From: Neckera pumila
Lineage: Eukaryota > Streptophyta > Bryopsida > Hypnales > Neckeraceae
Reading direction: 5' to 3'
Assembly (NCBI GenBank): GCA_963969595.1
Contig: OZ018418.1
Span: forward strand, 625,001 to 689,000
DNA length: 64,000 nt
The notes under the pieces: model-generated
Databases searched by the model: none
Told to the model about the DNA's origin: nothing
Seen by the model: only the letters and a program-made list of their open reading frames with translations
Made by a program: the position numbers and the translations under genes
Shown here: positions 37,050-49,509 of the stretch, piece after piece
Numbering within the stretch: position 1 is the stretch's first letter
Layout: every line of letters starts with the position of its first letter

Positions 37050-37967
37050 TCGCTTACCTTGACTTGACAATTCTTAGCAACGTCCATCCCCGTCCATTGG
37101 AATCAGACGACTAGCCTCCATCAACGGCATTCATACGCAATGGTATATTTGAGACCGGCGGCGATCTTTAAGCTTAACAACAACTGGATCTAGTCGTCCG
37201 TACATAAGCAATCCCAATATACTGTTGCCAAGTCTGCCTCCTCGAGAGTCTAAGTCTCTTTTGGCCTCCAAGATTCCACATAGCACAAGTAAGCAGAAGC
37301 GGAAGGAGTTGAGTGTGAACTTCAATGGTGCGCTGAATTACCACTAAGTATGCGCAATATCCTTCCCGATTTAAAGAAATCATGAGAGCTTGTGAGAAAC
37401 AGAAAGCCGTGGAGGCAGCAAAGAGCAACTGTACAGGAATTAGCGGTGTGTAGGCAAGGAAAACAAGTTCTCAAAGTCCTCAGCTTTCAAGCCACCATTA
37501 CTATTAATAGCATATATAGTTGAGTATAGAAAAAAAGATTTTCAAAAATAGAGTGCTTTTGTATAGTAAGTCTCTTTCATTCTAGTACATTGAGTCAAAG
37601 TAGTAACTCAGCGGTATATAATTCACTCACTTCAGATGATATTTTGAGTGAAGGTACAGTCATATTCTTTATGTATTCAAATTCTCAATTTAATCAAGCT
37701 TACGGAATGTAAATGTGATCTCTTTTCCATCTTCAATGTACTTTGTAGCTGATCATTTAGAAGAATATTTCTTGTTTTGAAATCTTTTGATAGGATTGCA
37801 CTTGTTCATTTCAAATCAAAGAGCCAAACCCTTCAAGAGTTGCTACTGTTGTTGTAACTCGGGCTATAGTTATCCTTGGGTTCAACACCTATTATGTTAG
37901 TGGACCTTTGCATCCGGTTTTGAAAGTCTCAAAATGACCATAATGTCTCAATTTAACGAATAAGGCC
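37050..37967. other. Spacer, no gene seen
   Basis: Mixed composition with no frame that shows a motif. A single half-palindrome (TAGTTGAGTATAG) occurs near 37507. Confidence 0.45.
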
Positions 37968-39249
37968 TTATACCCCTGTTTCACCCTCAAGAGGTCCGTT
38001 GTTGATCTTTTAGAGGGGTAGGGACTTCACCACTTATAATCTTCATTCTCTCCACTAATATTTTAAGCAAACACACACGATCTGAATAGAGTTTGTAATA
38101 GAAAAAGAGAGGGTAGCAATTCTCACAATTTTTCGGATGGCCAATCTGGAAAGTAGGTGTCGTAGTATAGAAAGTACAAAATCCTTCTCTAAGGCCTTAA
38201 TGGACCCTAAAGTGACTCGTGTATTGTTCCGCAGAGATCTCGGTGTAATTGTACTAAGTGGCCGGAATGCAGTGAATTGGTATCCCAAAACAAACCCCAA
38301 GTACTAGTCTAGACCGGATCCAGCTCCAGTAATCCAGAACCGGAAACTCCTTTCCTGATTATATATCCGGTCTAGAGTACGTAACTATATATAATAAATT
38401 CGAGTTTAACCTCTGGACCAAGAGGGATCTGCAACTTTGGGCTTCAGGAAGGAAGCTTAACTCCTACCCTCCGAGTTTTAACGTGTCAGAAGATCCACGA
38501 TATAAACTTCAAAAGAAAACTTTGACAAGAACAACGAGAAAGAGACCATCCTCACAACTAGACCGGATGGGCTACACAGGCTAGCAGGTCACGCAAAAAA
38601 GTCTGGATTCTCCTAACAATTACTACAATGACAGACTACAGGACAATCCACAGCCTAGCTGGAGAAGGGGCGTCAGGAAAAATTGGGAGAGTTATAATAC
38701 TTCTTAACAAAAGCAGCTTCTTGACAAAAACCAGCTCTAATCCTTGCAAGGAAATCCTATTGTATCCTGTCTAACACGCAATCTCTCCAGGGACCGGATA
38801 CTTCCTGTATCCGGGCTTCACTTCCTCCTTACCCAAATCTGCACGATCTCACTGCTCTCACAATAACACGGACAAGTGCTAAAAGGTACAACTCACAATT
38901 GTAAATTGAAAAACTCCAACGGCATTTGCAGAAAATTGGGAATACAAAGTATGGAAAATGCTATCCGGATCAAACCTAAAATCCGCCTTTAAATACTAAA
39001 CTACACCTCAAACTCAAAAAGCACATAAGGCTAAATACAGCTAATGGAATGACACGTTTCATTCCTAACTTCATGTCTAATTTGGATAAATTAAGCTACA
39101 GTTTAAAAGCTCCCACTAAAAGTGGATATTAGATCCTAAAAATCCGGAATCAACTTGAGTCCTAACTTCTTCTAAACTAAAAATATACCTTACACATCTA
39201 CTTGTCAAAATTAGGCATGCAGCCCTACAGTCACTGTCAAAACCTTCAC
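37968..39249 (-). other. 3' region of gag-like copy A3
   Basis: Contains TTGTTGATCTTTTAG and GGGGTAGGGACTT near 37990-38030, matching 10490-10520 beside copy A2. It also contains an ATTACTACAATGACAGACTAC block near 38618 related to 10676 and 42118. No R1 edge is visible here. Non-coding part of the A-family element. Confidence 0.45.
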
Positions 39250-41423
39250 CTACTTTCTAATCTTCTTCACTGGAGAAAACCCCGCCTTTGCTGGTCCCTT
39301 CGAAGTCAAGGGCTTCTTTTCGGTCTGCGGCCTGGCAGTTTGTTTGGACCGGACTTTGGCCTTCTCTCTGGCTGCCTTTGCCTTTGTCGCTCGGGTCTCT
39401 GCCAAGGCCTGATCGGGATCTGAATAAGGTTCAGAATCCTGGTCGGAACTGGATTCCTCTTCATCATAGTCGTAATCCTCTTTTTCTTCCTCCTCCTCCT
39501 GAACCTTGGTAAATTTCTTCTTGGCCGACTGTGGCTCAGGAACCTTTCTCTTATGCGGGACAGGAGCAAGCTTTTCTACCTTGCTCGGAGGTGTCGCATC
39601 TCCTCCAGCCGGTTTCCTGATTAGGCCCTTACTCGATGAGCCGGATGAAGTGCCACAACCGGCTCCAGTTTCTGTCTTCACCACGGACTACATCAGGGTC
39701 GTCATCTTCCCTGCATCTCCAAACTGCACCTTCTTTCCGGGAGTCTTGGGAGAAGATTTGGAGGGTGAGAAGGCACTCATCTGCTTCACTTTAGTACTCT
39801 CCCCTGGAATGGACCCTCCTGGTCCGGTTGTCGGTTCCGGTCCTTGTGCCTTTGCTGGATCCGGTCTTGTCACCTTTGTGACCTCCAACTCATCATCTTC
39901 CGGATCTAGGTCGGTGACTTTGGTGATCTCCACCTCAGTTTCCTGCACCTGACTTGTCTTGGCTTCCTGGTGCTCCTCCTGTACAGGTAGGTCTGGTTGC
40001 TCGTGAGGAGTCTCACCTTTACCCTTGTCCTCTGGTGTTGGCTGCTGAACTAATTCGTGATCCGGTTCCGGTCTCGGTGCAGGATCACTTCAAGGGTTTT
40101 ACCTCGCGCATCACTTCTCGCAGCTGCTTCAGTGTGGACTCCATCTTCTTGTGATAAGTCACTATAGCCAGTATGAGCTTCTGATGCAGCTGTCGTCCTT
40201 CTACCATTACTTGTTGGTCAAGAAAGTTAGCCTTGTTGACAACTTCACCCGGATGGATGATGAATTCCCGGATTCGGGAAATGGTGTCTCGCGTCTACTT
40301 GGAGAACGTTTTCTCCTTCTCCACCTCTTTTGTTTTCTGGCGCAACTCCTGTTTAAGAGTGGCCACTTGGCCGGAAAGCTTTGCCAATTCTTCCTTGTTT
40401 TCATTCTTCTCCTTCTCTCGGATAAGCCGTATTACCCGGGTTAAGGCTTGAGCTGGGTGGATGGCGCCCACTGTGGTGCAGATGGTCTGCATCGTCCCTC
40501 GCTCAATCTCGTACCGGGTCCTGAAGTCGCTCAATTCTCGGGTGATTCTCTCTAGCGGCTCGTCTCTCCAGACCGGATCGGTATCCTTGGTCTGCTCTTT
40601 CTCTATCTGACCCTTTCCTCTCGTTTCCTCACCCTTATCATCATCCTCACTCTCATCGTCATCGTCCTCAGGCTCGCTCTGCTCATCCTCATTGTCTCCC
40701 TCATCTGAGGATTCTTCCTCTTTTTCGGTCTCAGGATCTAAGTCCGGAACTTCAAATTCTACCAGGGCAGCAGCGGCCTCATACTCTACCTCTTCATCTT
40801 TTGTCATCACCCCCTCAGAATGATACAGATGAATCAGGAATGTACAGATGGCAGAGTGCTTGGCCTTCCCAACATTATTCACCATTTTCAGTACTTGGTC
40901 CTGGATGACCACTCCCCAATCTACTTTCCGGTCTCCAAACAATGCGTCAAATATTGTGTTGGCCAATGTCAGAGAAACTCGGCTTGGCCTGTCCGGGTTG
41001 AGAATGGCCAAGACATACTGTAACAACCGCTTCTCTCTCTGATTGATACAATTGGTGACTGAGAACCCATCTTTCTTACTAATTGGGTTTCGGAACTTAC
41101 CCACCGTATACTGGTGTTTCCGGGATGCACTTCCTTTGCCTTCCTGGCCGAATAGATAGACCTTCCTCCACATGTCCGCCGTCCATCGCTTGGGCTTTGC
41201 ACGGATTGTGGTTGCGGCGCGAGTTGGCACGAGTTGGCGCTCCAGGCCTCAATTCCGCCACTATTGCTTCGCTTCTGAAGTCCCATGGTCGGATCAGGAA
41301 CCCAGTGCACCCCATCTGCTCCAGGTCTTCCTTCAGCTCCGCCAGCTTCAGCTCCTCCTTGGGCAATCTTGACGCTACATACAGGAGCGAGATGGTGGCT
41401 CCCCCGCTCTGACTTGCAACCAT
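39250..41423 (-). pseudogene. Gag-like coiled-coil protein, family A copy 3
   Basis: The longest and least damaged of the three copies. It starts at ATG 41423 (MVASQSGGATISLLYVASRL), then LKEDLEQMGCTGFLIRPW. It continues through RWTADMWRKVYLF, YTVGKFRNPISKKDGF, LTLANTIFDALFGDRK and ICTFLIHLYHSEGV, so the conserved N-terminal domain is complete. An extreme acidic block (Glu/Asp-rich, about 40600-40740) and a coiled coil (KEELAKLSGQVATLKQELRQ, about 40330-40400) follow. Then comes a Pro/Thr/Lys-rich tail ending GFSPVKKIRK at 39250. Frame changes at about 41225, where CGAGTTGGC is duplicated in tandem, and near 40090. TAG codons at 40293 and 39685. An acidic block plus basic tail could suit a nucleic-acid or chromatin-binding protein; this is inference. 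No protease, integrase or reverse transcriptase was found beside it. Confidence 0.62.
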
Positions 41424-42670
41424 CTCTCCTTCCGTTAGAATGCGGCCGGTCTATTCTCGGAAATTGGAAAAAGAGTGGTCCTCACAACTCTCTCTCTCCC
41501 TTTCAATTGTGCAAGCACTAATGCTAAACTGGGATGCTAGCAGACCTCTCTCTTGCGCTTAATGTTCCTCAAGCACTCTCTTCCGCAGTCCGTCAACTCA
41601 AAACCCAATACTGATGCTCAAACGGGAAACCAATAATGGTGCACGTTGCTACAACTTTCAGTCAGGGCAGGAAAATGTAAGTGACCAGTCTCTGGACAGA
41701 TGGGGTTTAAGAGAGCCAATCCCAACTGCTCTTAATGATTCCCCTAATCCAGGCTTTGCCCATTAAACCTGCCTGTTTAGGATTTCCGCTCACTAATGAT
41801 TAGAACGTTCCCGTAGTTCCCTAGGGTTAAATAGGTCATCATTGGATGCTGGTTCCTGTTACCCCTTTCCTGATGCGGTCTAGGCAAATTCGAACTCCGG
41901 TTCCTTGTTTCCGGTACATTTGGTTAGCCTTTACATTGATTCCTGATCAGTCCACTTTTGGTTTCCGGTTCTAAACATTAGACGATCTATAACTATCTTA
42001 AAATTGAAAAATTTTACTGCTAAAAAGAATATTATTCCTTCATTTATATTTTAAATTAGTAAAAGTGGATTTTCAGGTTTTGACAGTAGGTCACTCAGAA
42101 CCACGTCCTATTTCCTTCACTACAATGACAGATCAAGACTTCTGAAATTGACAAAGACGCATATGTTTTAGAATCTAGACTAATCCAGTAGTTGGCAGGC
42201 CTTTTGGATGGTGGGGATATTCTGCTGGCGGTGCCTTATTTCCGCACAAAACCCTCCCTTTAGTTCCAGACTTGCATCCACCCCACTCTTTTTGGATTAC
42301 TATTCCAACAATTTAAAGGCACAATGCACTAATCCTCTTTCACAAATCCAGAACTTTCACACAAACGCTCACTGTCAATCAGACCTAGTCACCTAAGATC
42401 CGGATTCTTCCTCACCCCTACACACTTGCACTTACACACCAACACACAAGTGACCATAAACGCGATATGCAAGAGAATGATCCTAAAGTGGTCTCCAAAA
42501 TGTTCAGATTGAATGACAAGGGAAGAGGAATGAGAGGCCAACAAGTCAACCCGCCTTTAAATACAAAGCAAGGCAACCTAAAAGTCACCAGAAAACCAGG
42601 GCAATGGCCCAATTAATTGTTCCAAGAAACCCAGAAGGCCACTCGAATCCTGAAAGTTCGAAACTCGGCT
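41424..42670 (-). other. 5' flank of gag-like copy A3
   Basis: Non-coding. The part at 42080-42440 (CACTACAATGACAGATCAAG, then GTTGGCAGGCCTT and GCACAATGCACTAATCCTC) matches 10676-10900 on the 3' side of copy A2. Shared sequence 5' of one copy and 3' of another supports a terminal-repeat layout, although the edges are not resolved. Confidence 0.45.
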
Positions 42671-42673
42671 ACT

Positions 42674-42765
42674 ACCTAAAATTTTGGAAATTCCTAAAAT
42701 TCCGGAAATCTCTAAAATTCCGGAAATCCCCAAAAATCCGGAATTTCCTAAATTTTTGGAATTCG
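42674..42765. repeat. ~18-bp tandem repeat
   Basis: About five diverged units of CCTAAAATTCCGGAAATC. The motif is partly self-complementary (GGAATTTCC/GGAAATTCC). Local simple-sequence expansion. Confidence 0.75.
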
Positions 42766-43199
42766 GTCCGTAAATCCCTTCAAGGCATAATTCTCCGGAT
42801 TTTGACTGGCGTTTATGTTTGGTTCCGAAAACTTATTTATAGTTTTAGCCTATCTAGAAATTGCTTAGTCTATAATCCTAAACTTTTGTTTCTACTTTCC
42901 TATTCCTATGCGTAAAGTCAAAAAAAGTTATACTACTTTTACACTATTCTATTCTACTTTCTCTATTTTGAGTTTTGCATACCTTGACACCTTCATCGCT
43001 CATGACTGTCGCTTTGAATTTGTAACCACTTCAAAAATCACTACAAGTGCCCCCCTTGATAGACGTGTATTCTAATCAAAAAAAGAGCGTATGTTGTTAT
43101 GAAAAATGAATGACCCCAACTCTCCACCATGTAGGAGCAATTGGCACGGTGAAGCAACAGCAGAACATCCGACACGGTTCTAATACCTTTGAGAGGAGA

Positions 43200-43600
43200 G
43201 AAGAAGTGAGGAAAAATGAGCAGCCCGTCCGATCTTATTGCAGTCGGACGGCAAACCTAAGCCATGTCCGATATTGGACCTGCAGCGGACGTCACAAAGC
43301 GGCCCCAAACCTAAGGTTTGGCGGACGGACCGATGCCCACCGCTTTGGAGTCAGATGGGCAACACACCATCTGACCACTAGACCGAGCCGTTTGACTGCC
43401 GAACCTGGCCGTCCGAACCCAAAGCGGATTAGGGCAGGATGTCGGACGGTGACAGCTGCTTTCAGACTGCCGTTTGATGCACCGTCCGATCAACCATCCA
43501 ATGCTGCGTCCGACCCGCGTCAGTATCCCTCGTACACCATTCCGATCCATCGTTCGATCCCTATCCAACGCGCCGTCCAATCAAATGGCCAAAGTATATG
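43200..43600. repeat. GTCCGA-rich array
   Basis: Many GTCCGA, GTCGGAC and CGGACG words at irregular 12-30 base spacing, with both orientations mixed. One open frame of about 160 codons crosses it but only because the words lack stops. It may be an end of an element of the hAT/BED/kinase type, but no partner gene is assigned. Confidence 0.6.
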
Positions 43601-44227
43601 AGTATAGGATCTAGTGACCCACAGATCCTTTTCCAATGCCCGTTATTCATGATATAAGCATCTAATGTAATGACGGCTGCAGAAATCAAGCGATAAGAAA
43701 ACCATGAACTCATGAAATTGCAACGTCAAAGGTCAATCTGAGTGGGACCAAGGTGGCTTCATAGTCCCTTGAGGGCATGGTTGTAAGTGATGGGCTTTTT
43801 AGAATTCATTTGAGTTTGAGGTGGTCTATAGTTCAATTCCAAGTGACATCCTCTGGCTTGTTTGATGATGTTACTCCTTTGGTTGTGGGATTTGGTTTGG
43901 TCGTGGTAGCCAACCATACAAAAAAAAAAAAAAAAAAGCGTCCAATCAATTTGTGTTTGTATTTGAGACGGGATCACAATTTGTTTGTGGAGGGGAGGTG
44001 ATAAATAGGAGGGCTTGGAAGGAGCGATCTCGAGTTGCAGAGCGGGATGTTTGTATTACCACCCAACTACAAATATCTCCGTTCAAAACTCGAAAATCCC
44101 CCCTACAAAAACGCTCAAATTCATTACCTGCTTCCTCACAAGCAAATTATATTCACTATTCATGTACAACTACGCCTTGGCTTGACATTTTTTTGGGAGG
44201 GGGAGGGCAGGTAAATGACACTTAGAG

Positions 44228-45020
44228 TGCGACCATGATTTGATTTTGATTTGATTTCTTCAAATTAGAACTAAGTTTTACATCATTTAATTTTGCTACT
44301 TCAAACGTAAATGAAACCGCCATTATTTCATTTGTGCACTTCAAATAAAACCCAAGCCACCATAATTTCACTTCAATACTTCAAAAATAAAATGAAGCCA
44401 CCTTGATTTAATTCACCTACTTCAAACTAAATCTAAGCCACCATGATTTAATTTTGCTAATTCACATTCAAATCAAGTTACCATGATTTAAATTTTGCTT
44501 TTTTATATTAAAATCAACACACCATGATTTAATTTTGCTACTTCATATTAAAATGAAGCCACCAAAATTTAGATGTTGCTACTTCAAACTAAAATCAAGA
44601 CACCATGATATTAATTTGGCTACTTCAAACTAAATCAAGACACCATGATTTAAATTTGGTTGCTTGAAACTAAAATCAAGACACCATATTGAAATTTGGC
44701 TACGTGAAACTAAAACCAAGCCACCATGATTTAAATCTAGTACTTCACATTCAAATGAAGCCAACATGACTTAATTTTCCCACTTCAAACCAAAATCAAG
44801 AAACCATAATTTAATTTTTGCTACTTCACATTAAAATCAAGCCACCATAATTTAAATTTTGGTATATGAAACTAAAACCAAGACACCGTGATTTAGATTT
44901 TGCTACTTTACAATCAAAACAAGTCACCATGATTTAAGTTTTGCCACTTCAAACCAAAATCAAGCCACAATGATTTAGATTTTGCCATTTCAAACCAAAA
45001 CCAAGCCACCGTGATTTTAC
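44228..45020. repeat. ~41-bp tandem repeat, about 19 units
   Basis: Units of the form CACCATGATTTAATTTTGCT, ACTTCAAACTAAAATCAAGC, with 41-42 base spacing across nearly 800 bases. Units vary mainly by point changes. AT-rich; no coding role. Confidence 0.85.
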
Positions 45021-45039
45021 GAAGGATATGCAATTTTTT

Positions 45040-45475
45040 TTTTAACACGGTCTATGGTTGATTCACGTGTTTTCCATGAAAAATAAGAATACCCATATGC
45101 CTCCTTATTATGGTGTTGTCTTTAATTTCATAAGGATTTCCTTTTTTGTTTTTTTATCAATACAATCTAGCTTTGATTCATGTGTTTTCCATGAAAATTA
45201 AAAATACCCATATGCCTCTTTATTATGGTGTCGTCTTTAATTTCATAAAGATTTCCTTTTTTTTTTTATCAATATGGTCTAGCGTTGATTCATGTGTTTT
45301 CCATGGAAAATAAGAATACCAATATGCCCCTTTATTATGGTGCCGTCTTTAATCTCATAAAGTTTTTTTATTTTTTTTTATCAATACAATCTAGCATTGA
45401 ATCATGTGTTTTCCATGAAAAATAAAAATATCCATATGCCTCCTTATTATGGTGTCGTCATTAATTTCATAAGGG
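45040..45475. repeat. ~113-bp tandem repeat, about four units
   Basis: GTGTTTTCCATGAAAA recurs at about 45067, 45181, 45294 and 45407 (spacing 114, 113, 113). Shared blocks are ATACCCATATGCCTC, TTATTATGGTG and CGTCTTTAATTTCATAA. It abuts the 41-bp array on its left. Confidence 0.88.
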
Positions 45476-45917
45476 TACCCATTTTTAGTGCTTTAGTGTG
45501 GTTCATCCACATTTCTTTTACAGGAATAAAAATACCAAATTCCCTAAGTTGCCTCTCTAAGCTTCTAGAACATTACCTATTTGAACATGTTCATTACGTA
45601 AAGTTCCACGACACTTGACAGACAACTGTTGATTTGTGATGCAATGCTTTCAAAGGAAACACTGAAAGGGGATTTCATAGGAGTTAATCATCACATTTTA
45701 ATATAACATTAGAAATTCCAAACTTGAACAAAATTGCATACGTACAAGTCTAAATGTTTGCCATATTTTTATGGAGTTATAGACTTGTAGGCTATAGGTT
45801 ACAAAATGTGCCTACAAAAAGAAATAGTGGATGTAGAAAATATTTTACATGAAGTGACGTCATTGGATACTCTGAACATTAAAGTATTATTAACGTATTC
45901 AGGGTCAAGGGTTTACG

Positions 45918-45962
45918 CGTTAGGGTTTAGGGTTGGTTCTAGGGTTTAGGGTTTAGGGTTCA
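45918..45962 (+). repeat. Interstitial telomere-type repeats
   Basis: TTAGGGTTTAGGGTTGG followed by CTAGGGTTTAGGGTTTAGGG: about five TTTAGGG-type units with one interruption. This is the plant telomere unit. It lies between the 41/113-bp arrays and the next GTCCGA array. Confidence 0.75.
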
Positions 45963-46089
45963 TTTTCTGACAGCAATTTCAAGTTCTTGCAACATAGCTT
46001 TGGGAAGAAATCTGCTAGAGGTTCAATAATCACAATGCCTACTCGCATGAATGCAGTTTGAATTAAAACTCCTGTGATTTGTGTACTCC

Positions 46090-46390
46090 ACAGGATCCAG
46101 GCCGTCCAATCAGATCGCCGTCTGATCACCTTGGCGTCCGACCGTGTAGCCGTCCGAATGTCGCCGTCTTTTCATTGGACCTTGGAATTGTCCAATCCTT
46201 TGGCCATCTGAACCTCAAGGTGTCCGAAATTGCGGCATTCGAACCTGCAGCCATCCGACCCTCCAAGCGTTTGAAGTGAAGCCGTTCGGCGCTTTATGGC
46301 CATCCGATTTAGGCATCCAAACCTGAAGTCATCCGATGTCCAGAGCAACGTACGCCCCGTTCAACTATTTAAAGGCACGTCGGACGGCTC
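46090..46390 (+). repeat. GTCCGA-rich array upstream of the BED-like gene
   Basis: Degenerate array with GCCGTCCGAA, GCGTCCGACC, GTGTCCGAAA and similar words on the plus strand, the sense strand of the gene at 46701. It ends about 310 bases before that gene's ATG. Confidence 0.65.
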
Positions 46391-46700
46391 ATTTTTCACA
46401 GTTGTTTCCCTTGCGGAGTGCGTTGATCTAGCGCCTTCGGGATTCTGCATGCCCCTTCTGACTTGGTGTATGAACGGTTGGGGCCTATGGTTGGAGACTG
46501 AAGTGCTATTAGCACTAGAGGTTTCGGAACTAATTTGTTTTTATAAAGTGCAGGTGCCCTTCGGTCATCCACATGCTAATTTCAAAGCATTGCATGAATG
46601 TGTGAAAAAATCAATTACAATTCTAAAATCGATTCCTAAAAACTTAATCAAAGTTACCATACCACGCGAAGGAAGTGCACCAAAGTGAATATCACAAGAG

Positions 46701-47870
46701 ATGAATTGGAAAGATTGGAAAGATCCTTTTTGCATAGTAGAGCCTGGATGGCAAGAGGAGCCTAAAAAATTGTGGGATTGCACAACGTGCAAAAATTATG
46801 TGAAAATGACACACATCTCCAAACTGTGGTCACGTGATCGTGCGGAGATACAAATATGACGTTGGGAAGGGCAAATGTCTACGTGCCGGAGCGTCCATTT
46901 TGTTCAACGATACAAGGAGGTTCTATTGGCAGCCCATTTACCAATGTTGAAAACAAATCTCATGACCTATTCGAACATGGCTATGATTTAGGTGGAGATT
47001 GTACTCCGTAAAGATGTACAATGGCGCATAGTGTATGGAAAAAATGTGAAAACTTTGAAGCGCAACATCACATGATTTATACCAATTGGGTTGGAGCAAG
47101 CGATTGCTTGCCCAAGTGGTCCAATCAAGGCCAATTTCGAACACCATCTGTTGCGTTGTCTGATGTAAAGGATGATATTTTGGACATCGATGATGTTCTT
47201 GATGCTCCAGCACTTGTGACATTTGGAGAGAGACACAAATGGCAAGAAGCTCGCAAAGACGTTGAGTACAAGGAACAGATGCGAGAGGCAATATGTCAAA
47301 GCATGGAGGACCGTGGTCAACAACATGGGCATGACCCATCGCGCCACCGTGATCATGGTTCACGTGCCCCACAAGATTGGGGAGGAAGTTCACAGTATGG
47401 TAATGCATCCCAAGGTGGCTCTCGAAGTGAAGGAGAAAGCCAAGGAACCATGTAGCACAATGGTACTAAGAAAGGAGGATCCCAATACTATTCTGGTACC
47501 ACAGCACTTGCTTCATACTTTAGTAATGCCACCCAAGGTGTTTATCAAAGCGGGGGAGGAAGCCATAGAAGCACACAGTATGACGATGCTAGCCAAGGAG
47601 GCTCCCAATACTATCCTGGGAGCACTGCATCTCCTTCATATCAGCATCATGGAGGTTCTTATTATAGTGGTTCAAGTGAAAGAGGATCCCAACACAATGT
47701 TCCCATTCTTCCTCCACCTTTTGGAGGTCCTTACTATTCAAATTACGGAAAATGAAGTGGCGCCAAGTGGACAGGGAGACACCTATGGCGAAGGACCATA
47801 TCTTGATGTTTATGGGTCTAGTTCTAGAGGCCCAAGTCAGAGAGATGATATCGCTTCTGATTCAAAGTGA
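46701..47870 (+). pseudogene. BED-like finger plus Ser/Gly/Gln/Tyr-rich protein
   Basis: The likely start is ATG 46701 (MNWKDWKDPFCIVEPGW), which leads into a BED/zinc-finger-like segment (LWDCTTCKNYVKMTHISKLW, about 46780-46840). TGA at about 46857 ends that frame. The best continuation is in the next frame (NVYVPERPFCSTIQGG, HSVWKKCENFEAQHH, DDILDIDDVLDAPALV), then a low-complexity Ser/Gly/Gln/Tyr/His-rich tail (47340-47750) with TAG at 47453. The last exon-like stretch is back in the first frame (EVAPSGQGDTYGEGPYLD, ending 47870). Finger and acidic helix are like the ends of hAT-type proteins, but the catalytic core is absent. It may be a deletion derivative or a co-opted DNA-binding protein. 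Not recognised with confidence. Confidence 0.4.
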
Positions 47871-47879
47871 AGTGGTGTT

Positions 47880-49505
47880 TTGTCTTGTAGTGCAAGCCTA
47901 AGAACCTGATCCATTGATTGTAATGGCCGTGGAATGTTGTTGGTGGCAAGCATTGTACAATGATGTTGGAGAACTGGAGTTCCTGATTTTGTAATTTGGT
48001 GGAATTAAGTTTTTATGTCCATATGTAAGTACATTGATAGACATATGATGGTATTATTCTTGAATACCATTATTGTATAACCAATAATTAATTTTTAATA
48101 TAAATATGGTATCAGATCGCTTTCTACAACTAAGTGGCATATGTAAGTGTCTAGCAAAGAGCAAAATGACTACCATATTTACCTCCAAAAATGCATTGTA
48201 TATGTTATTTTTTCAAGAAACAATTGACGCATCACATTGTGCCCCCCAAAACATAGTCCATACCTTCTGCATAAGCTTGTAGTCCAGAACTCCTAATAGA
48301 ATGAATGAAAACTTCACATTTAAATCCAAAGCATAATGTTACCGGAATAAAAAGGAAAGAATTCACTTCAATTATTAGTAATGTCAAAGGAGTCTTTCAC
48401 CACTGGCTCTTGAGTTCTACTTGGGCTTCAAAGTTGACGGTGACTTAACTTGTGCTCCATGCCCCATTTCATTGGAAAAAATTAATATATTTTGAAATAC
48501 ATAATGTCATTTGATCATTTCCTATGATGGCTTTAGGGTGTATTCACAATACTCTTCAGAAATTGCTAAAACTTATGGGAGAACTATATGTTCCCAATAA
48601 ACTTCACACACGTTGAATTGAGTCCAAGAACCATGCTCATACTCTATTATTTTTTGAAATATCCGCCTTTATCTTTGATACTTTTGATAATTAAATGAAA
48701 TGTAATGTTCCCCTCATTCTTGGAATTAAATTAAATTTATGGCCAGATTCTTCAATCTTCAATAAATGGAATGAGGATTCTTTTCAAAACTAATTGGTAA
48801 GAATACCGTACTCCATTAAAAATTTAATAGCGTTAAATAGTGCGGATTGAAGTATGACTCTACATTTTTACCTTTCTAATAACGTAGTTCTAAAATGTCT
48901 TGAAATTGGGAAGAAATTGGGAAGTATATTAAATATTTCTATACTTTTTTGGCATATTATTTGGATACTTTAGAAGGTATCTATAAGGAATATAATAATT
49001 TGGAGTTATGCTTGAGTTAGTAATCTTTTAGTCAATGAAATATAAAAGTTCTAAACCTTGCCTGCCCCTGAAGAATTCTTATTAGGTATTTTGAAAAGAA
49101 TCCTCATTTCATTCATTAATGAATCTTCAAAAAAAACCAATTGTATTAAATTTTTTATTTGTCTGAAGTAGTGGATAAAATTATTTTATACAGTTTAGGT
49201 TCCTCCAAAATGCAAATTAGCTTGTAAAGGATTGCTTTTATAGCACCGTATTGTAGGCGACAAATCTCTCCACAGTCCGGGGAGTTTTGTACCAAAAACA
49301 GACAATTTTCTAGCTTCTCGAAGATGGCTTCGATTTTTCAATTTTTACCCGGTAGTAAACCTAATGAGTGCAAATTTTTTATTTGCTTCATATCCTCCAC
49401 TTCTTAATGTACTTAGGCAATGAGCTGACATTTTTTATTTTAATTATCCACTTTCCTAAATATCTAAAATGGGTACTGTTTTTTGTGTTGGTGGTGGATT
49501 TATAT
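47880..49505. other. AT-rich spacer, no gene seen
   Basis: AT-rich with frequent stops. The first part may be the 3' region of the preceding gene. No repeats longer than simple sequence were noticed. Confidence 0.5.
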
Positions 49506-49509
49506 TCCC

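Noticed and set aside
7120..42670. A complete LTR retrotransposon with pol
   Set aside because: I searched for reverse-transcriptase, integrase and protease signatures by eye in all frames around the gag-like copies and found none.
43110..43601. 163-codon open frame and its 89-codon antisense partner
   Set aside because: Both arise from the GTCCGA-rich array, which is poor in stop codons on both strands.
44228..45020. CRISPR-like array (regular repeats)
   Set aside because: Units are contiguous and diverged, with no constant repeat/unique spacer alternation, and the context is a plant nuclear genome.
46296..46688. 130-codon plus-strand frame before the BED-like gene
   Set aside because: Its first part is GTCCGA array and the rest has no motif; the finger-bearing ATG at 46701 is the better start.
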